A program made the translations under genes and the position numbers. The notes beneath the pieces are model-generated. The model was not told the origin of the DNA. It did not search any database and was given only the letters and a program-made list of their open reading frames with translations. 64,000 nucleotides of DNA, taken from contig JASDRS010000019.1 of assembly GCA_041441915.1 (NCBI GenBank), positions 1 through 64,000 on the forward strand, read 5' to 3'. Position 1 is the stretch's first letter; every line of letters starts with the position of its first letter. Positions 7,820 through 16,051 of the stretch are shown in pieces. The stretch is from UBA10365 sp041441915. GTDB lineage: Bacteria; Pseudomonadota; Alphaproteobacteria; Rhodobacterales; Rhodobacteraceae.

Positions 7820-8940
7820 AACCCTGCGCGTTCGCTAAGAGCCTGTTCAAGCAAAGCCGTCACTGCACCGAGTGGAACATCATCAGCAACAAAAGCCTGA
7901 CCGATCGCACGATTTAAAATAAAGCGCAGGCTCCCATCTAATACCTTTTTATCTTGCGCCATAAATGATAAAAGTATCTCAGCAGAAGGTAAATCACCGC
8001 CGATGTCGGTTAGATCTACTTTAGCACCCAACTTGCTCAGATGCGCCCGCAAACGAGATGGGCTTTCTTGTGATAAAAGCCCTAATCGTTGCGACAGCTC
8101 GAGCGCTAGAACACAACCAATCGCCACTCCTTCGCCATGCAAAAGTCGTTCTCCATAGCCAGTAGCCTTTTCCAGCGCATGACAAAAGGTATGGCCCAGG
8201 TTCAAAAGCGCACGTTCACCACCTTCCTTTTCGTCACGAGCAACAATATCGGCTTTCATCTGTACCGATCGCTTCACCGCAATTTTGCGCAAGGCATGAT
8301 CTCCAGTTACCATCGCCACGGCATTATTTTCAAGCCAATCGTAAAATGATGCGTCGCCCAATAAACCGTATTTTACCACCTCACCGTAGCCAGCCAAAAA
8401 GTCACGTGGGGCTAAGCTTTGTAAAAGATCAATATCAGCCAAAACCAAACTTGGTTGATGAAAGGCCCCAATTAAATTTTTACCCTCACCAGAATTGATG
8501 CCAGTTTTTCCACCTACCGAGCTATCAACCTGTGCCAAAAGCGTAGAGGGAATTTGCACAAAACGAACACCACGCCGTAAAATTGCAGCCGCAAACCCCA
8601 CCAAGTCACCAATCACACCACCGCCAAAAGCAATAACCACGTCGCGCCGCTCAATTTTCTGTTCCAGAAACCATTCAACAGTTTTGGTTAAATATGGCCA
8701 GCTTTTAGTTCCTTCGCCGTGGGGCAAAATCAAACTAACGTACATAATCCCCGCACCATCTAAGGCAGCTTCGAGTCGCGCCAAATGCAAAGGCGCCACA
8801 AAATCATCTGTCACTATCGCCACACGTTTGCGTGTCAAAAGCGGCGCTATTTCTTGACCCACTAAGTCAGTAAGTCCAGAGCCAATCCGCACCTTATAAG
8901 AGCGTTCGCCTAAATTGACCTCTACTTGACTTATAGCCAT
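7816..8940 (-). CDS. aroB: 3-dehydroquinate synthase
   Basis: Second step of the shikimate pathway: cyclises DAHP to 3-dehydroquinate using NAD and a divalent metal. Seen: FGGGVIGDLVGF, the SVGGKTGIN motif, and the metal ligands Glu in GYGEVVKYG, His in LGHTFCHALE and His in LHGEGVAIG. Length (374 aa) is normal. It overlaps aroK upstream by ten bases and gpsA downstream by four, so all three are read from one message. The DAHP synthase that feeds it is elsewhere in this window (minus strand, near 55-56 kb). Confidence 0.96.
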   Translation of the reverse strand: MAISQVEVNLGERSYKVRIGSGLTDLVGQEIAPLLTRKRVAIVTDDFVAPLHLARLEAALDGAGIMYVSLILPHGEGTKSWPYLTKTVEWFLEQKIERRDVVIAFGGGVIGDLVGFAAAILRRGVRFVQIPSTLLAQVDSSVGGKTGINSGEGKNLIGAFHQPSLVLADIDLLQSLAPRDFLAGYGEVVKYGLLGDASFYDWLENNAVAMVTGDHALRKIAVKRSVQMKADIVARDEKEGGERALLNLGHTFCHALEKATGYGERLLHGEGVAIGCVLALELSQRLGLLSQESPSRLRAHLSKLGAKVDLTDIGGDLPSAEILLSFMAQDKKVLDGSLRFILNRAIGQAFVADDVPLGAVTALLEQALSERAGL

Positions 8941-9485
8941 GTCTTATCCTCTTCAAATAAATCCTGGCGCGAAAGCACAGCATTTAAAACTTTTTCTGCC
9001 ATATTTACAACGCTGAGTTCGGGACGCGACTGTACAGATATATCGGCTAGACGATAGGTTCCAACCCGCGCGTCATAAATGGATTTTAAAGTGGCATAGG
9101 AATTTTTGGATTGTAACAATGGACGGTTAACCTTCTGGCGCACGCGCTCCCAAAGAACATCCAACTCAACATCAAGCCAAACCGAAACGCCCGCCTCCTT
9201 GATAATGTCACGGTTAAGCTCTGACATAAAGGCGCCTCCGCCCGTCGATAAAACACAAGTTGTTCCAGCCACCAAACGACGCAGAACCTCGGTTTCGCGA
9301 TCGCGGAAAAATGGCTCACCATCGCGCTCAAAAATTTCTGGAATCGTACGCTGGGCAGCTTCCATGATTTTATCATCCGAATCAACAAAAGGTGCGTCAA
9401 GAATAGTGGCCAGCTGCCCACCGACGACGGTTTTTCCTGCTCCCATCATGCCCACAAGGACGATTGTTTTTAATAGACGTGCCAA
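8931..9485 (-). CDS. aroK: Shikimate kinase
   Basis: Phosphorylates shikimate at the 3-position. Walker A GMMGAGKT is at residues 12-19; the shikimate-binding segment VDSDDKIMEAAQRTIPEIF, FRDRETEVLRRL and LSTGGGAF follow, and the lid region RQKVNRPLL is present. Length (184 aa) is normal. The only in-frame start after the upstream stop is a TTG at 9485; no ATG or GTG is available and the ribosome site is weak. It is first in the aroK-aroB-gpsA overlap operon, the common proteobacterial aroK-aroB arrangement. Confidence 0.94.
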   Translation of the reverse strand: MARLLKTIVLVGMMGAGKTVVGGQLATILDAPFVDSDDKIMEAAQRTIPEIFERDGEPFFRDRETEVLRRLVAGTTCVLSTGGGAFMSELNRDIIKEAGVSVWLDVELDVLWERVRQKVNRPLLQSKNSYATLKSIYDARVGTYRLADISVQSRPELSVVNMAEKVLNAVLSRQDLFEEDKTWL

Positions 9486-9635
9486 ACCTGATCCATTCCC
9501 GCTGTGACCTAACTAGCATCATTTAAACTTTTTTTATGAATGGCGTGAATTTAATGTAAATACCATATATATAAGTCATAAAGAAGAAACAGATCCAACC
9601 CAAGTCTGCAAGGATTTGGACATAAAAGGACCAAA

Positions 9636-9770
9636 ATGCAACAAATCATCAAAATATTTTTAGCTTTACCAGCCATATTGGTCATTGGCTTACTATTTTT
9701 TGCAATTTTTAGTGATTTATCACCAACAATTCAAAGGCGGATACTATCAGTCAGCCTGAGCGAGAATTGA
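9636..9770 (+). CDS. Small single-span membrane peptide, 44 aa
   Basis: A short frame with a strong ribosome site (AAAAGGACC before the ATG). It starts MQQIIKIF, has one hydrophobic span of about 18 residues (ALPAILVIGLLFFAIF), and ends with a polar tail (SPTIQRRILSVSLSEN). Its TGA is immediately followed by the ATG of the next gene, so coupling is likely. I do not recognise a family. Spacing, ribosome site and amphipathic layout favour a real gene conserved with its neighbour. It could help a membrane or secreted complex with the downstream protein, which is a guess from position only. Confidence 0.55.
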   Translation: MQQIIKIFLALPAILVIGLLFFAIFSDLSPTIQRRILSVSLSEN

Positions 9771-11375
9771 ATGATGGCGTGGGGTCAAATCCTTTTAACA
9801 GCCATTTTGTTGGCTTTTTGGCCCATAACGCCGGCCTTTGCCGAAGAATTGCCGCCCCTGTCGGCCATTGATTGGCTGTCAAATTCAGTAACCACAGTCG
9901 ATGGCAGCCAGGGGGGGGGGGCATTAGGCACCCAAGTCCTTGCCGCGCCGCTCATCGCCGTAACCAGACTTGAATTTTATAAACACGACGGTTTGGGGCT
10001 TTTACCTCCCCGCATCACCGGCCTACCACAATATTTATGGGGGTCAGGTTTTTCCTCTGATATTAAAAATTTAATAGCGCAAGTTAAAAAACCCAATCTG
10101 CCCGCGGCACAGAGTTTTTTCATCCAACTGCTTTTAGCCGAAACCAGCGCTCCCCATGACAGCACGGGCGAAGCCACACTTTTAACCGCAAGAATAGACC
10201 GGCTTTTGGAAATGGGCGCGCTTGAACAAGCAGAAGGTCTCATCAATCTTGTGCCCGTTAAATCCCCGGCGCTTTTTCGCCGCAGTTTTGATATGGCATT
10301 GCTGACTGGACATGAAGAAATGGCCTGCCAAACTATGCGCGCAGCCCCCATGCTTGCCCCGACATATATGGCGCGGATTTTTTGCCTGGCCCGCGATGGC
10401 GATTGGGCTGCCGCCGCTATCACCTTACGAGCGTCACAGGGTTTGGGTCTGTTAAGTGCTGAACAAGATGCCATCCTAAACCGTTTCTTGGACGCAGATC
10501 TGACAGATCTTGACTTACCTCTTTCTACCCCATCACGGCCAAGCCCGTTGATTTGGCGGCTTTTTGAGGCAATCGGCGAACCATTGGCCACACAATCTTT
10601 ACCCCTAGCTTTTGCCCACGCAGATTTGCGCATTCAATCAGGCTACAAGGCGCAGTTAGAGGCTGCCGAGCGTTTGGCAAAAGCCGGCGTTTTGTCACCT
10701 AATCTTCTGTTGGGCCTTTATTCAGATGGTGCGCCCGCTACTTCGGGCGGGGTGTGGGATCGTGTGGCCGCTTTTCAAAAATTTGAAAGCGCTATTACCA
10801 ACAAAAACACAGACGAAATAGCGCAACAATTGCCAATTTTTTGGTCACAAATGAAAATCGCTGGGCTTGAAGTGCCTTTTGCCAATATTTATGCTCGCCG
10901 CTTGGCAAGCTTCACTTTGCCAGAACCCACTGCAACCTTAGCATTTCATGTCATGCTTTTGTCAGACGCAGCAGCACAAATCGCTCAGCTACGCATACCG
11001 CAGTCTGAATTTGAAGCTCTATTGATTGCGATCGCAACGGGCACTATAAACCAAGACCCTTTTCTTCTAGAGCAACCAAGTTTTTTGCCCAAAAAAACGC
11101 CCGCAACTGTGAGTGAAACTCAGTCACTCACCATTTTTCAAAAAGCAGTCGGAGGGGCATTTAGCAGACCAATATTAACAGATGATTTGCAAAGCCTCGT
11201 AGATCAAAGCCGGACAGGAGAAGCTATTTTGCGCGCTCTTGATCTTATCTACCGCGGTGCAAACGGCGATTCGGCGGCACTCAGGACTGGCATCTCGCTA
11301 TTTTACCTTATAGGCCAACAAGATACTGCACGGCAAATCGCGCTGCAGGCCTTGCTTCTTGAACGGCGCAGTTAA
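9771..11375 (+). CDS. Secreted helical-repeat protein of unknown function
   Basis: A 534-residue protein opening with a Sec signal peptide (positively poor start, hydrophobic core LLTAILLAFWPI, likely cleavage after TPAFA at about 24). The rest is rich in Leu/Ala helices (RLLEMGALEQAEGLI, FRRSFDMALLTGHEE, RIFCLARDGDWAAAAITLRA) resembling TPR/Sel1-like arrays, without catalytic motifs. I infer a periplasmic scaffold. An 11-G run encodes Gly48-50 near the mature N-terminus. The stop overlaps the xerD start (TAATG), and a small membrane peptide precedes it, so these three genes form one unit. Confidence 0.65.
   Translation: MMAWGQILLTAILLAFWPITPAFAEELPPLSAIDWLSNSVTTVDGSQGGGALGTQVLAAPLIAVTRLEFYKHDGLGLLPPRITGLPQYLWGSGFSSDIKNLIAQVKKPNLPAAQSFFIQLLLAETSAPHDSTGEATLLTARIDRLLEMGALEQAEGLINLVPVKSPALFRRSFDMALLTGHEEMACQTMRAAPMLAPTYMARIFCLARDGDWAAAAITLRASQGLGLLSAEQDAILNRFLDADLTDLDLPLSTPSRPSPLIWRLFEAIGEPLATQSLPLAFAHADLRIQSGYKAQLEAAERLAKAGVLSPNLLLGLYSDGAPATSGGVWDRVAAFQKFESAITNKNTDEIAQQLPIFWSQMKIAGLEVPFANIYARRLASFTLPEPTATLAFHVMLLSDAAAQIAQLRIPQSEFEALLIAIATGTINQDPFLLEQPSFLPKKTPATVSETQSLTIFQKAVGGAFSRPILTDDLQSLVDQSRTGEAILRALDLIYRGANGDSAALRTGISLFYLIGQQDTARQIALQALLLERRS
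9911..9921 (+). repeat. Homopolymer G11 tract in a secreted-protein gene
   Basis: Eleven consecutive G spanning the last base of a Gln codon, three Gly codons and the first base of an Ala codon (residues about 47-51). A slip of one base would truncate the protein and uncouple translation from xerD. Confidence 0.92.
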
Positions 11376-12337
11376 TGTCTAAGCCCCCAAAAAATGACAA
11401 CGCATGGATTGCCAATTTTTTAGAAGCTAGCGCCGCCGAACTTAACAGCGCGCGCAATACACAATTGGCCTATGGTCGAGATTTACGGAACTTTTCCAAC
11501 TTTTTGCAGCGAAGATCCCTAAGTCTCGCCCAAGTAAAACTTGGCGAGATACAAGATTACCTAATTTTTCTAGACGCAGAGGGCCTTGCTAAATCCACCC
11601 GTGCACGGCGGTTGTCTTCCATTAGGCAATTACTACGTTTTGCATTTGAAGAAGGTTGGCGCGCCGAGAATCCCGCCATAACGCTGAAAGGACCTAAGCA
11701 GGCCAAGTCCCTGCCCCAAGTTTTAACTGAAGATCAAGTATCGCTCCTTTTATCGGCCGCGCGCAATTATGGACACACACCATCAGAGAAGCTGCGTAAT
11801 GGCCTGATGCTCGAACTACTTTATGCTACGGGGATGCGGGTTTCTGAGATGGTGACTTTGCCTTTGGCTGGTTCGCGTGGAGCACCCACGATGCTGCTCG
11901 TGCGCGGCAAAGGCGGGAAAGAGCGCCTGACGCCCCTGTCAGAACCAGCGCTAGAGCAGTTAGGTAACTGGATTAAGTATCTTGATCAAAAAAATGATTT
12001 AAAAAGAAAAAATGGATTAAAAATATCAAAGTATCTTTTTCCAAGCTCCAAGTTGGAACGTCACATCAGCCGAGAGTATTATTATTTTCTGTTGAAAAAA
12101 ATATCAATTCAGGCAGGCATAGACCCCAGTCTAGTCACGCCGCACCGCTTACGTCACGCTTTTGCCACTCATCTTTTGGCTGGTGGAGCAGATTTGCGGG
12201 TAATTCAAACTTTGCTTGGTCACGCCAATATAGCTACGACCGAAATTTACACCCATGTGCTGGACGCCCATTTGAAGTCTTTAGTTTTAACCCATCATCC
12301 CTTAGCAAAAGGTTCAAAGAGCATCAAGACCCGTTAG
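11375..12337 (+). CDS. xerD: Site-specific tyrosine recombinase XerD
   Basis: Works with XerC to resolve chromosome dimers at dif. The N-terminal SAM-like domain covers about residues 10-95. The catalytic domain shows the R-K-H-R-H-Y set: Arg in ATGMRVSEMVTL, Lys in RGKGGKERLTPL, HxxR in HRLRHAFATHLLAGG, His in LLGHANIATT and Tyr in EIYTHV. At 320 aa it is slightly longer than E. coli XerD, through the insert LDQKNDLKRKNGLKISK. The ATG overlaps the stop of the upstream secreted protein. XerC rather than XerD cannot be fully excluded by eye, but the LGHANIATTEIYTHV block is more XerD-like. Confidence 0.9.
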   Translation: MSKPPKNDNAWIANFLEASAAELNSARNTQLAYGRDLRNFSNFLQRRSLSLAQVKLGEIQDYLIFLDAEGLAKSTRARRLSSIRQLLRFAFEEGWRAENPAITLKGPKQAKSLPQVLTEDQVSLLLSAARNYGHTPSEKLRNGLMLELLYATGMRVSEMVTLPLAGSRGAPTMLLVRGKGGKERLTPLSEPALEQLGNWIKYLDQKNDLKRKNGLKISKYLFPSSKLERHISREYYYFLLKKISIQAGIDPSLVTPHRLRHAFATHLLAGGADLRVIQTLLGHANIATTEIYTHVLDAHLKSLVLTHHPLAKGSKSIKTR

Positions 12338-12392
12338 GTATTGATTTTTTAACATTTGCGCGCCACACAAGAATATCAGAACTGGATCTATC

Positions 12393-13694
12393 ATGACGTC
12401 ACAACTTTTTGACACTGCCTTTTGGCTAACTGCGGGAGCAATAGCTTTACTCTTGGCCGTTTCAGCCTTTTTTTCAGGCTCTGAAACGGCGCTCACAGCG
12501 GCATCAAGAGGAAAATTGCGCAGCCAGTCTGATCGGGGATCGCACGGCGCGCGGTCGGCACTGCAGGTCACTGAAGACAGTGAAAAGATGATTGGCGCGC
12601 TTTTACTGGGCAATAATGTGGTAAATATCCTAGCAGCCTCTTTAGCAACTGCGTTGCTGACGCGCATGTTTGGCGATTCTGGCGTGGCCTATGCAACGTT
12701 GGCGATGACGGCCCTTGTTCTAATCTTTGGTGAAGTTTTGCCAAAAACTGTTGCCATCACTTTCCCTGAATCTTTTGCTGCCCGCGTGGCACCTATTATT
12801 CAACCTATGATTTGGCTTTTTTCTCCCATTATAAGCTTGGTTCGCTGGCTTGTAGGCGGCCTTTTGTGGGTCTTTGGCTTACGCACGGATCCCAATAGCC
12901 ATATTTTGGCCTTGCGCGAAGAGATCGCTGGCGTGATCGCGCTCGGTCATTCCGAAGGAGCTGTGGAAAAGGAAGACCGCGACCGCCTGCTGGGTGCGCT
13001 GGATCTGACTTCGCGCACGGTGGAAGAAATCATGCGCCACCGCAGTCAGATAGAAATGATTGATGCCGACACCTCACCCGATGAAATTATCAGCCAAGCA
13101 CTGGCCTCACCCCATACGCGTTTGCCCGTCTATCGCGGCAATGATGAAAATATTTTGGGCGTTATTCACGCGAAAGATTTGCTACGAGAAATGAATACCG
13201 TCTTACGAGCGGGAGATGGCAGTTTACCAAATTTGGCAGAGGTTGACGTGCTTAAAGTTGCTATGAAACCCTATTTTGTGCCCGAAACCACCACGCTTGA
13301 TGAACAAATGCGCCAGTTTTTAAAGCGTCGGACCCATTTTGCTCTAGTGGTTGATGAATATGGCGCATTGCGCGGCTTGATTACGCTTGAAGATATTTTA
13401 GAAGAAATAGTAGGTGAAATCACCGATGAGTTTGACCTTGAGCGCGACAGCCCTTTGAAAAAATCAGAAAATGGTGATTATTTTGTAGATGGTTCAATGA
13501 CTATCCGCGATCTCAATCGTGCCAAAGATTGGCAACTGCCCGATAACGAAGCCAATACTGTCGCTGGTTTGGTGATTCACGAGGCTCAGATGATACCCTT
13601 GGAAGGACAAGTTTTCAGTTTTCACGGTTTCCGCTTTGAAGTGACCCGCAAGCGGGACAATCGTTTGGTAAAGTTAAAAATCAGACCGCTTTAA
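12393..13694 (+). CDS. CNNM/CorC-family membrane protein (DUF21-CBS-CorC_HlyC)
   Basis: A 433-aa inner-membrane protein. An N-terminal DUF21/CNNM domain occupies about 1-150, with the ...SAFFSGSETALTAASR signature and several hydrophobic spans (including ATLAMTALVLIFGEVLPKT). A CBS pair follows at about 205-340 (TRLPVYRGNDENILGVIHAKDLL and FALVVDEYGALRGLITLEDILEEIVGEI, each here shortened), then a C-terminal CorC_HlyC domain (DGSMTIRDLN... to the end). Family members export or sense Mg2+/Co2+; 'hemolysin' labels are historical. It starts 55 bases after xerD, possibly on the same transcript. Confidence 0.88.
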   Translation: MTSQLFDTAFWLTAGAIALLLAVSAFFSGSETALTAASRGKLRSQSDRGSHGARSALQVTEDSEKMIGALLLGNNVVNILAASLATALLTRMFGDSGVAYATLAMTALVLIFGEVLPKTVAITFPESFAARVAPIIQPMIWLFSPIISLVRWLVGGLLWVFGLRTDPNSHILALREEIAGVIALGHSEGAVEKEDRDRLLGALDLTSRTVEEIMRHRSQIEMIDADTSPDEIISQALASPHTRLPVYRGNDENILGVIHAKDLLREMNTVLRAGDGSLPNLAEVDVLKVAMKPYFVPETTTLDEQMRQFLKRRTHFALVVDEYGALRGLITLEDILEEIVGEITDEFDLERDSPLKKSENGDYFVDGSMTIRDLNRAKDWQLPDNEANTVAGLVIHEAQMIPLEGQVFSFHGFRFEVTRKRDNRLVKLKIRPL

Positions 13695-14003
13695 CCATAA
13701 GCTGGAATGTGATGAGGTTATACTATTTAAGAAAATTTTATATAAAAGCTTGGTAATATTGATTGCAAGTACTTCACTCAGGCGGCGGCACCTTTTCCCA
13801 TTTTTCTGTTAGATATTTTTGATTTTATCATTATATTGAGTGAGCATTGCTAGTTGGTGATGAAATTTAGTTTGGTGTAAAGTACAACAGCGCGGGGGCA
13901 AGTTCGGCGACCCTTTTTATTAGATATAAATTTATACACGTTTGCACCTTACAATAAAACTGTGGCATAATATCTAATCAAATCCTTTTAATCAGGAAAA
14001 CTG
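13695..14003. other. Gene-free stretch before the IalB-family gene
   Basis: About 310 AT-rich bases with no coding signature. The segment just upstream of 14003 should carry the promoter of the IalB-family gene, but no box is strong enough to name. No hairpin with a U-tract was found for the preceding CorC-type gene. Confidence 0.5.
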
Positions 14004-14558
14004 ATGAAAAATTCGTACATGCGCATGATGTTAATTGCTACCCTTACAGGCGCTTTACCCATGACGGCACTGTCGCAATCTTTACCTAGTCAAACTGATG
14101 CTATTAAAGCAGGCACAATCTATATTGACGGAATTTTTGGTCCTTGGGAAAAACGCTGTGTAAAAGACAACAACGCGCCCGACGTTTGCCGCATTTTTCA
14201 GTCACTGAACGACTTATTGGGAACACCTGTGGCCGAAATCACCATGTTTCACTTGCCAAAAGGTAACAAAGTTGTGATGGCTGCAAACATTATGACGCCG
14301 CTTGAAACGCTGCTAACGTCAGAATTGCAGATTAAAATTTATGGTAGCGCTGTCAAATCCTATCCTTATAGCTGGTGCAACAAAGTAGGCTGTGTGGCGC
14401 GCATTGGTTTTACCCAAAAAGAGTTTGACACGCTGAAAAAAGGTAGCGTGGCTACTGTATTTTTAACCGCTGCCGCCAACCAATCAGCGCCCATTGCGCT
14501 GGAAATATCCTTAATCGGCTTTAAAAAAGCCCAAGAAAGCATCTTGCAAATAAATTAA
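14004..14558 (+). CDS. Invasion-associated locus B (IalB) family protein
   Basis: A 184-aa exported protein. The signal peptide (MKNSYMRMMLIATLTGALPM, cleavage near ALSQ) is followed by a compact beta-rich domain with the IalB pattern: FGPWEKRCV...DVCRIFQ, a middle strand region, and YSWCNKVGCVARIGFT. Four Cys residues suggest two periplasmic disulfides. The family was named in Bartonella but is widespread in non-pathogenic alphaproteobacteria, where its function is unknown. The ribosome site AGGA precedes the ATG by six bases. The stop abuts the stop of the convergent ketosynthase gene. Confidence 0.82.
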   Translation: MKNSYMRMMLIATLTGALPMTALSQSLPSQTDAIKAGTIYIDGIFGPWEKRCVKDNNAPDVCRIFQSLNDLLGTPVAEITMFHLPKGNKVVMAANIMTPLETLLTSELQIKIYGSAVKSYPYSWCNKVGCVARIGFTQKEFDTLKKGSVATVFLTAAANQSAPIALEISLIGFKKAQESILQIN

Positions 14559-15770
14559 TTAAGGCGCGCGGCGCAAAGCCAAAACGGCATTCATTCCACC
14601 AAAGGCAAAGGCGTTTGACAAAACCACATCCACTTTAGCATCGCGCGCAATATTTGGTACTATATCAAACGCACATTCCGGATCTGGCTCTTCATAACCA
14701 ATGGTTGGCGCAATAACGCCCTCGCGTAGTGCCATAAGGCAGGCCAAAAGTTCGACCGCGCCAGTGCCGCCTATTAAATGCCCATGCATGGATTTGGTGG
14801 AAGACATCATTAAACTGTCAGCATGATGGCCAAACACGTCGGCCACAGCAGCACATTCGGTTTTGTCATTAGCCACCGTGGCCGTACCATGGGCGTTGAT
14901 ATAACCCACATCTTCAGGGTTTAGCTTGGCGTCTTTCAACGCTCCCGCAATAGCGCGTGCCGCGCCCTCCATCGAGGGCATGACAATATATGACGCGTCC
15001 GAGCTCATGGAAAAGCCAATCACCTCGGCTAAAATTTCGCCACCCCTAGCTCGGGCATGGACATAATCTTCAAAAACAAAAATCGCGGCGCCCTCGCCTT
15101 GTACCATACCGTTGCGATTCAAGCTAAAGGGGCGGCAGGCATCTTTAGACATAACGCGCATCCCTTCCCAGGCTTTGATTCCACCAAAGCACAACATCGA
15201 CTCCGAACCCCCCGTCACAATCACACGGGACATCCCTGAGCGCACCGTCATAAAGGCTTGCCCCATCGCGTGGTTCGACGAAGCACAGGCGGTGGCAACC
15301 GTATAACTTGGCCCCTTCAAATTATGTGCAATCGCTACATGACTTGCGGCGGCATTGTTCATTAATTTGGGTACCACAAAGGGATGCACACGATTTTTAC
15401 CCTCTTCATAAACAGCACGATAATTTTCGTCCAATGTATTCACTCCACCGCCTGCTGTGCCCAAAATCACGCCGGCCTCATATCCCAAATGGCCATCAAA
15501 ATTTAGTCCTGACTGAGCAATGGCTTGGCGCGCGGCCAAAAGGGTGAACTGGGTAAATTTATCATAAAGAACAATTTGTTGGCGGTTGAAATACACCTCT
15601 GGGTCCCAACCCATTACTTGGCCACCAATTTGAATGGACAGACGCTCCTTATCACGAATATCCAAAGGGACGATGCCGCAACGTCCCTCCTTAAAAGCAC
15701 TAAATGTTCCTGCAACATCTAGAGCAAGTGCATTGATAGTGCCGGCACCAGTAATTACGACCCTATTCAT
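14559..15770 (-). CDS. Beta-ketoacyl-ACP synthase (KAS I/II type) of an lpxD-acp cluster
   Basis: Extends acyl-ACP chains by decarboxylative condensation with malonyl-ACP. Catalytic triad seen: Cys162 in ATACASSNHA, His in INAHGTATVAND and His in SMHGHLIGGTGAVE. At 403 aa it is full length. It overlaps by eight bases an acyl carrier protein gene, which follows lpxD. This is not the housekeeping fabF setting; it recalls the dedicated ACP/ketosynthase sets (acpXL-type) that supply unusual lipid A acyl chains in rhizobia. I infer a role in making a special acyl group for lipid A or another envelope lipid. The chain length made cannot be read from sequence. Confidence 0.85.
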   Translation of the reverse strand: MNRVVITGAGTINALALDVAGTFSAFKEGRCGIVPLDIRDKERLSIQIGGQVMGWDPEVYFNRQQIVLYDKFTQFTLLAARQAIAQSGLNFDGHLGYEAGVILGTAGGGVNTLDENYRAVYEEGKNRVHPFVVPKLMNNAAASHVAIAHNLKGPSYTVATACASSNHAMGQAFMTVRSGMSRVIVTGGSESMLCFGGIKAWEGMRVMSKDACRPFSLNRNGMVQGEGAAIFVFEDYVHARARGGEILAEVIGFSMSSDASYIVMPSMEGAARAIAGALKDAKLNPEDVGYINAHGTATVANDKTECAAVADVFGHHADSLMMSSTKSMHGHLIGGTGAVELLACLMALREGVIAPTIGYEEPDPECAFDIVPNIARDAKVDVVLSNAFAFGGMNAVLALRRAP

Positions 15771-16035
15771 CAGAATTTTGTGTTACCAAATCACCGACCA
15801 CCCGGACAATGGCAGCCACCGAGGAAATATCAAAACTCGATATTTCAGGCTCATTAGCATTAAAAGGTATAGCAATATCAAACGCTTCTTCAATCGCAAA
15901 GATAGCTTCAACCAAACCCATAGAATCAATACCCAAATTTTCCAGAGATTGATCAATCGAAACATCCCTCACATCGACCAAAGCTTGTTCGGCTAGAATA
16001 CGAAATATTTTTTCTTGCACACTTTGGTTCATCAC
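15763..16035 (-). CDS. Specialised acyl carrier protein
   Basis: A 90-residue carrier protein. Ser38 in LGIDSMGLVEAIFAIEE is the 4'-phosphopantetheine attachment site in the usual DS-M/L context, followed by the acidic recognition helix. It differs from housekeeping AcpP, which would sit beside fabF/fabG, in sequence and setting. It lies 16 bases downstream of lpxD and overlaps the ketosynthase gene. Most likely it carries the acyl chain made by that synthase, possibly for LpxD or a late lipid A acyltransferase. Confidence 0.88.
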   Translation of the reverse strand: MMNQSVQEKIFRILAEQALVDVRDVSIDQSLENLGIDSMGLVEAIFAIEEAFDIAIPFNANEPEISSFDISSVAAIVRVVGDLVTQNSDE

Positions 16036-16051
16036 ATAGCCCCCAGCTTAC

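Noticed and set aside
12393..13694. 'Hemolysin' function for the CorC/HlyC-type protein.
   Set aside because: The DUF21-CBS-CorC architecture is that of a metal-ion transporter; the hemolysin label is historical.
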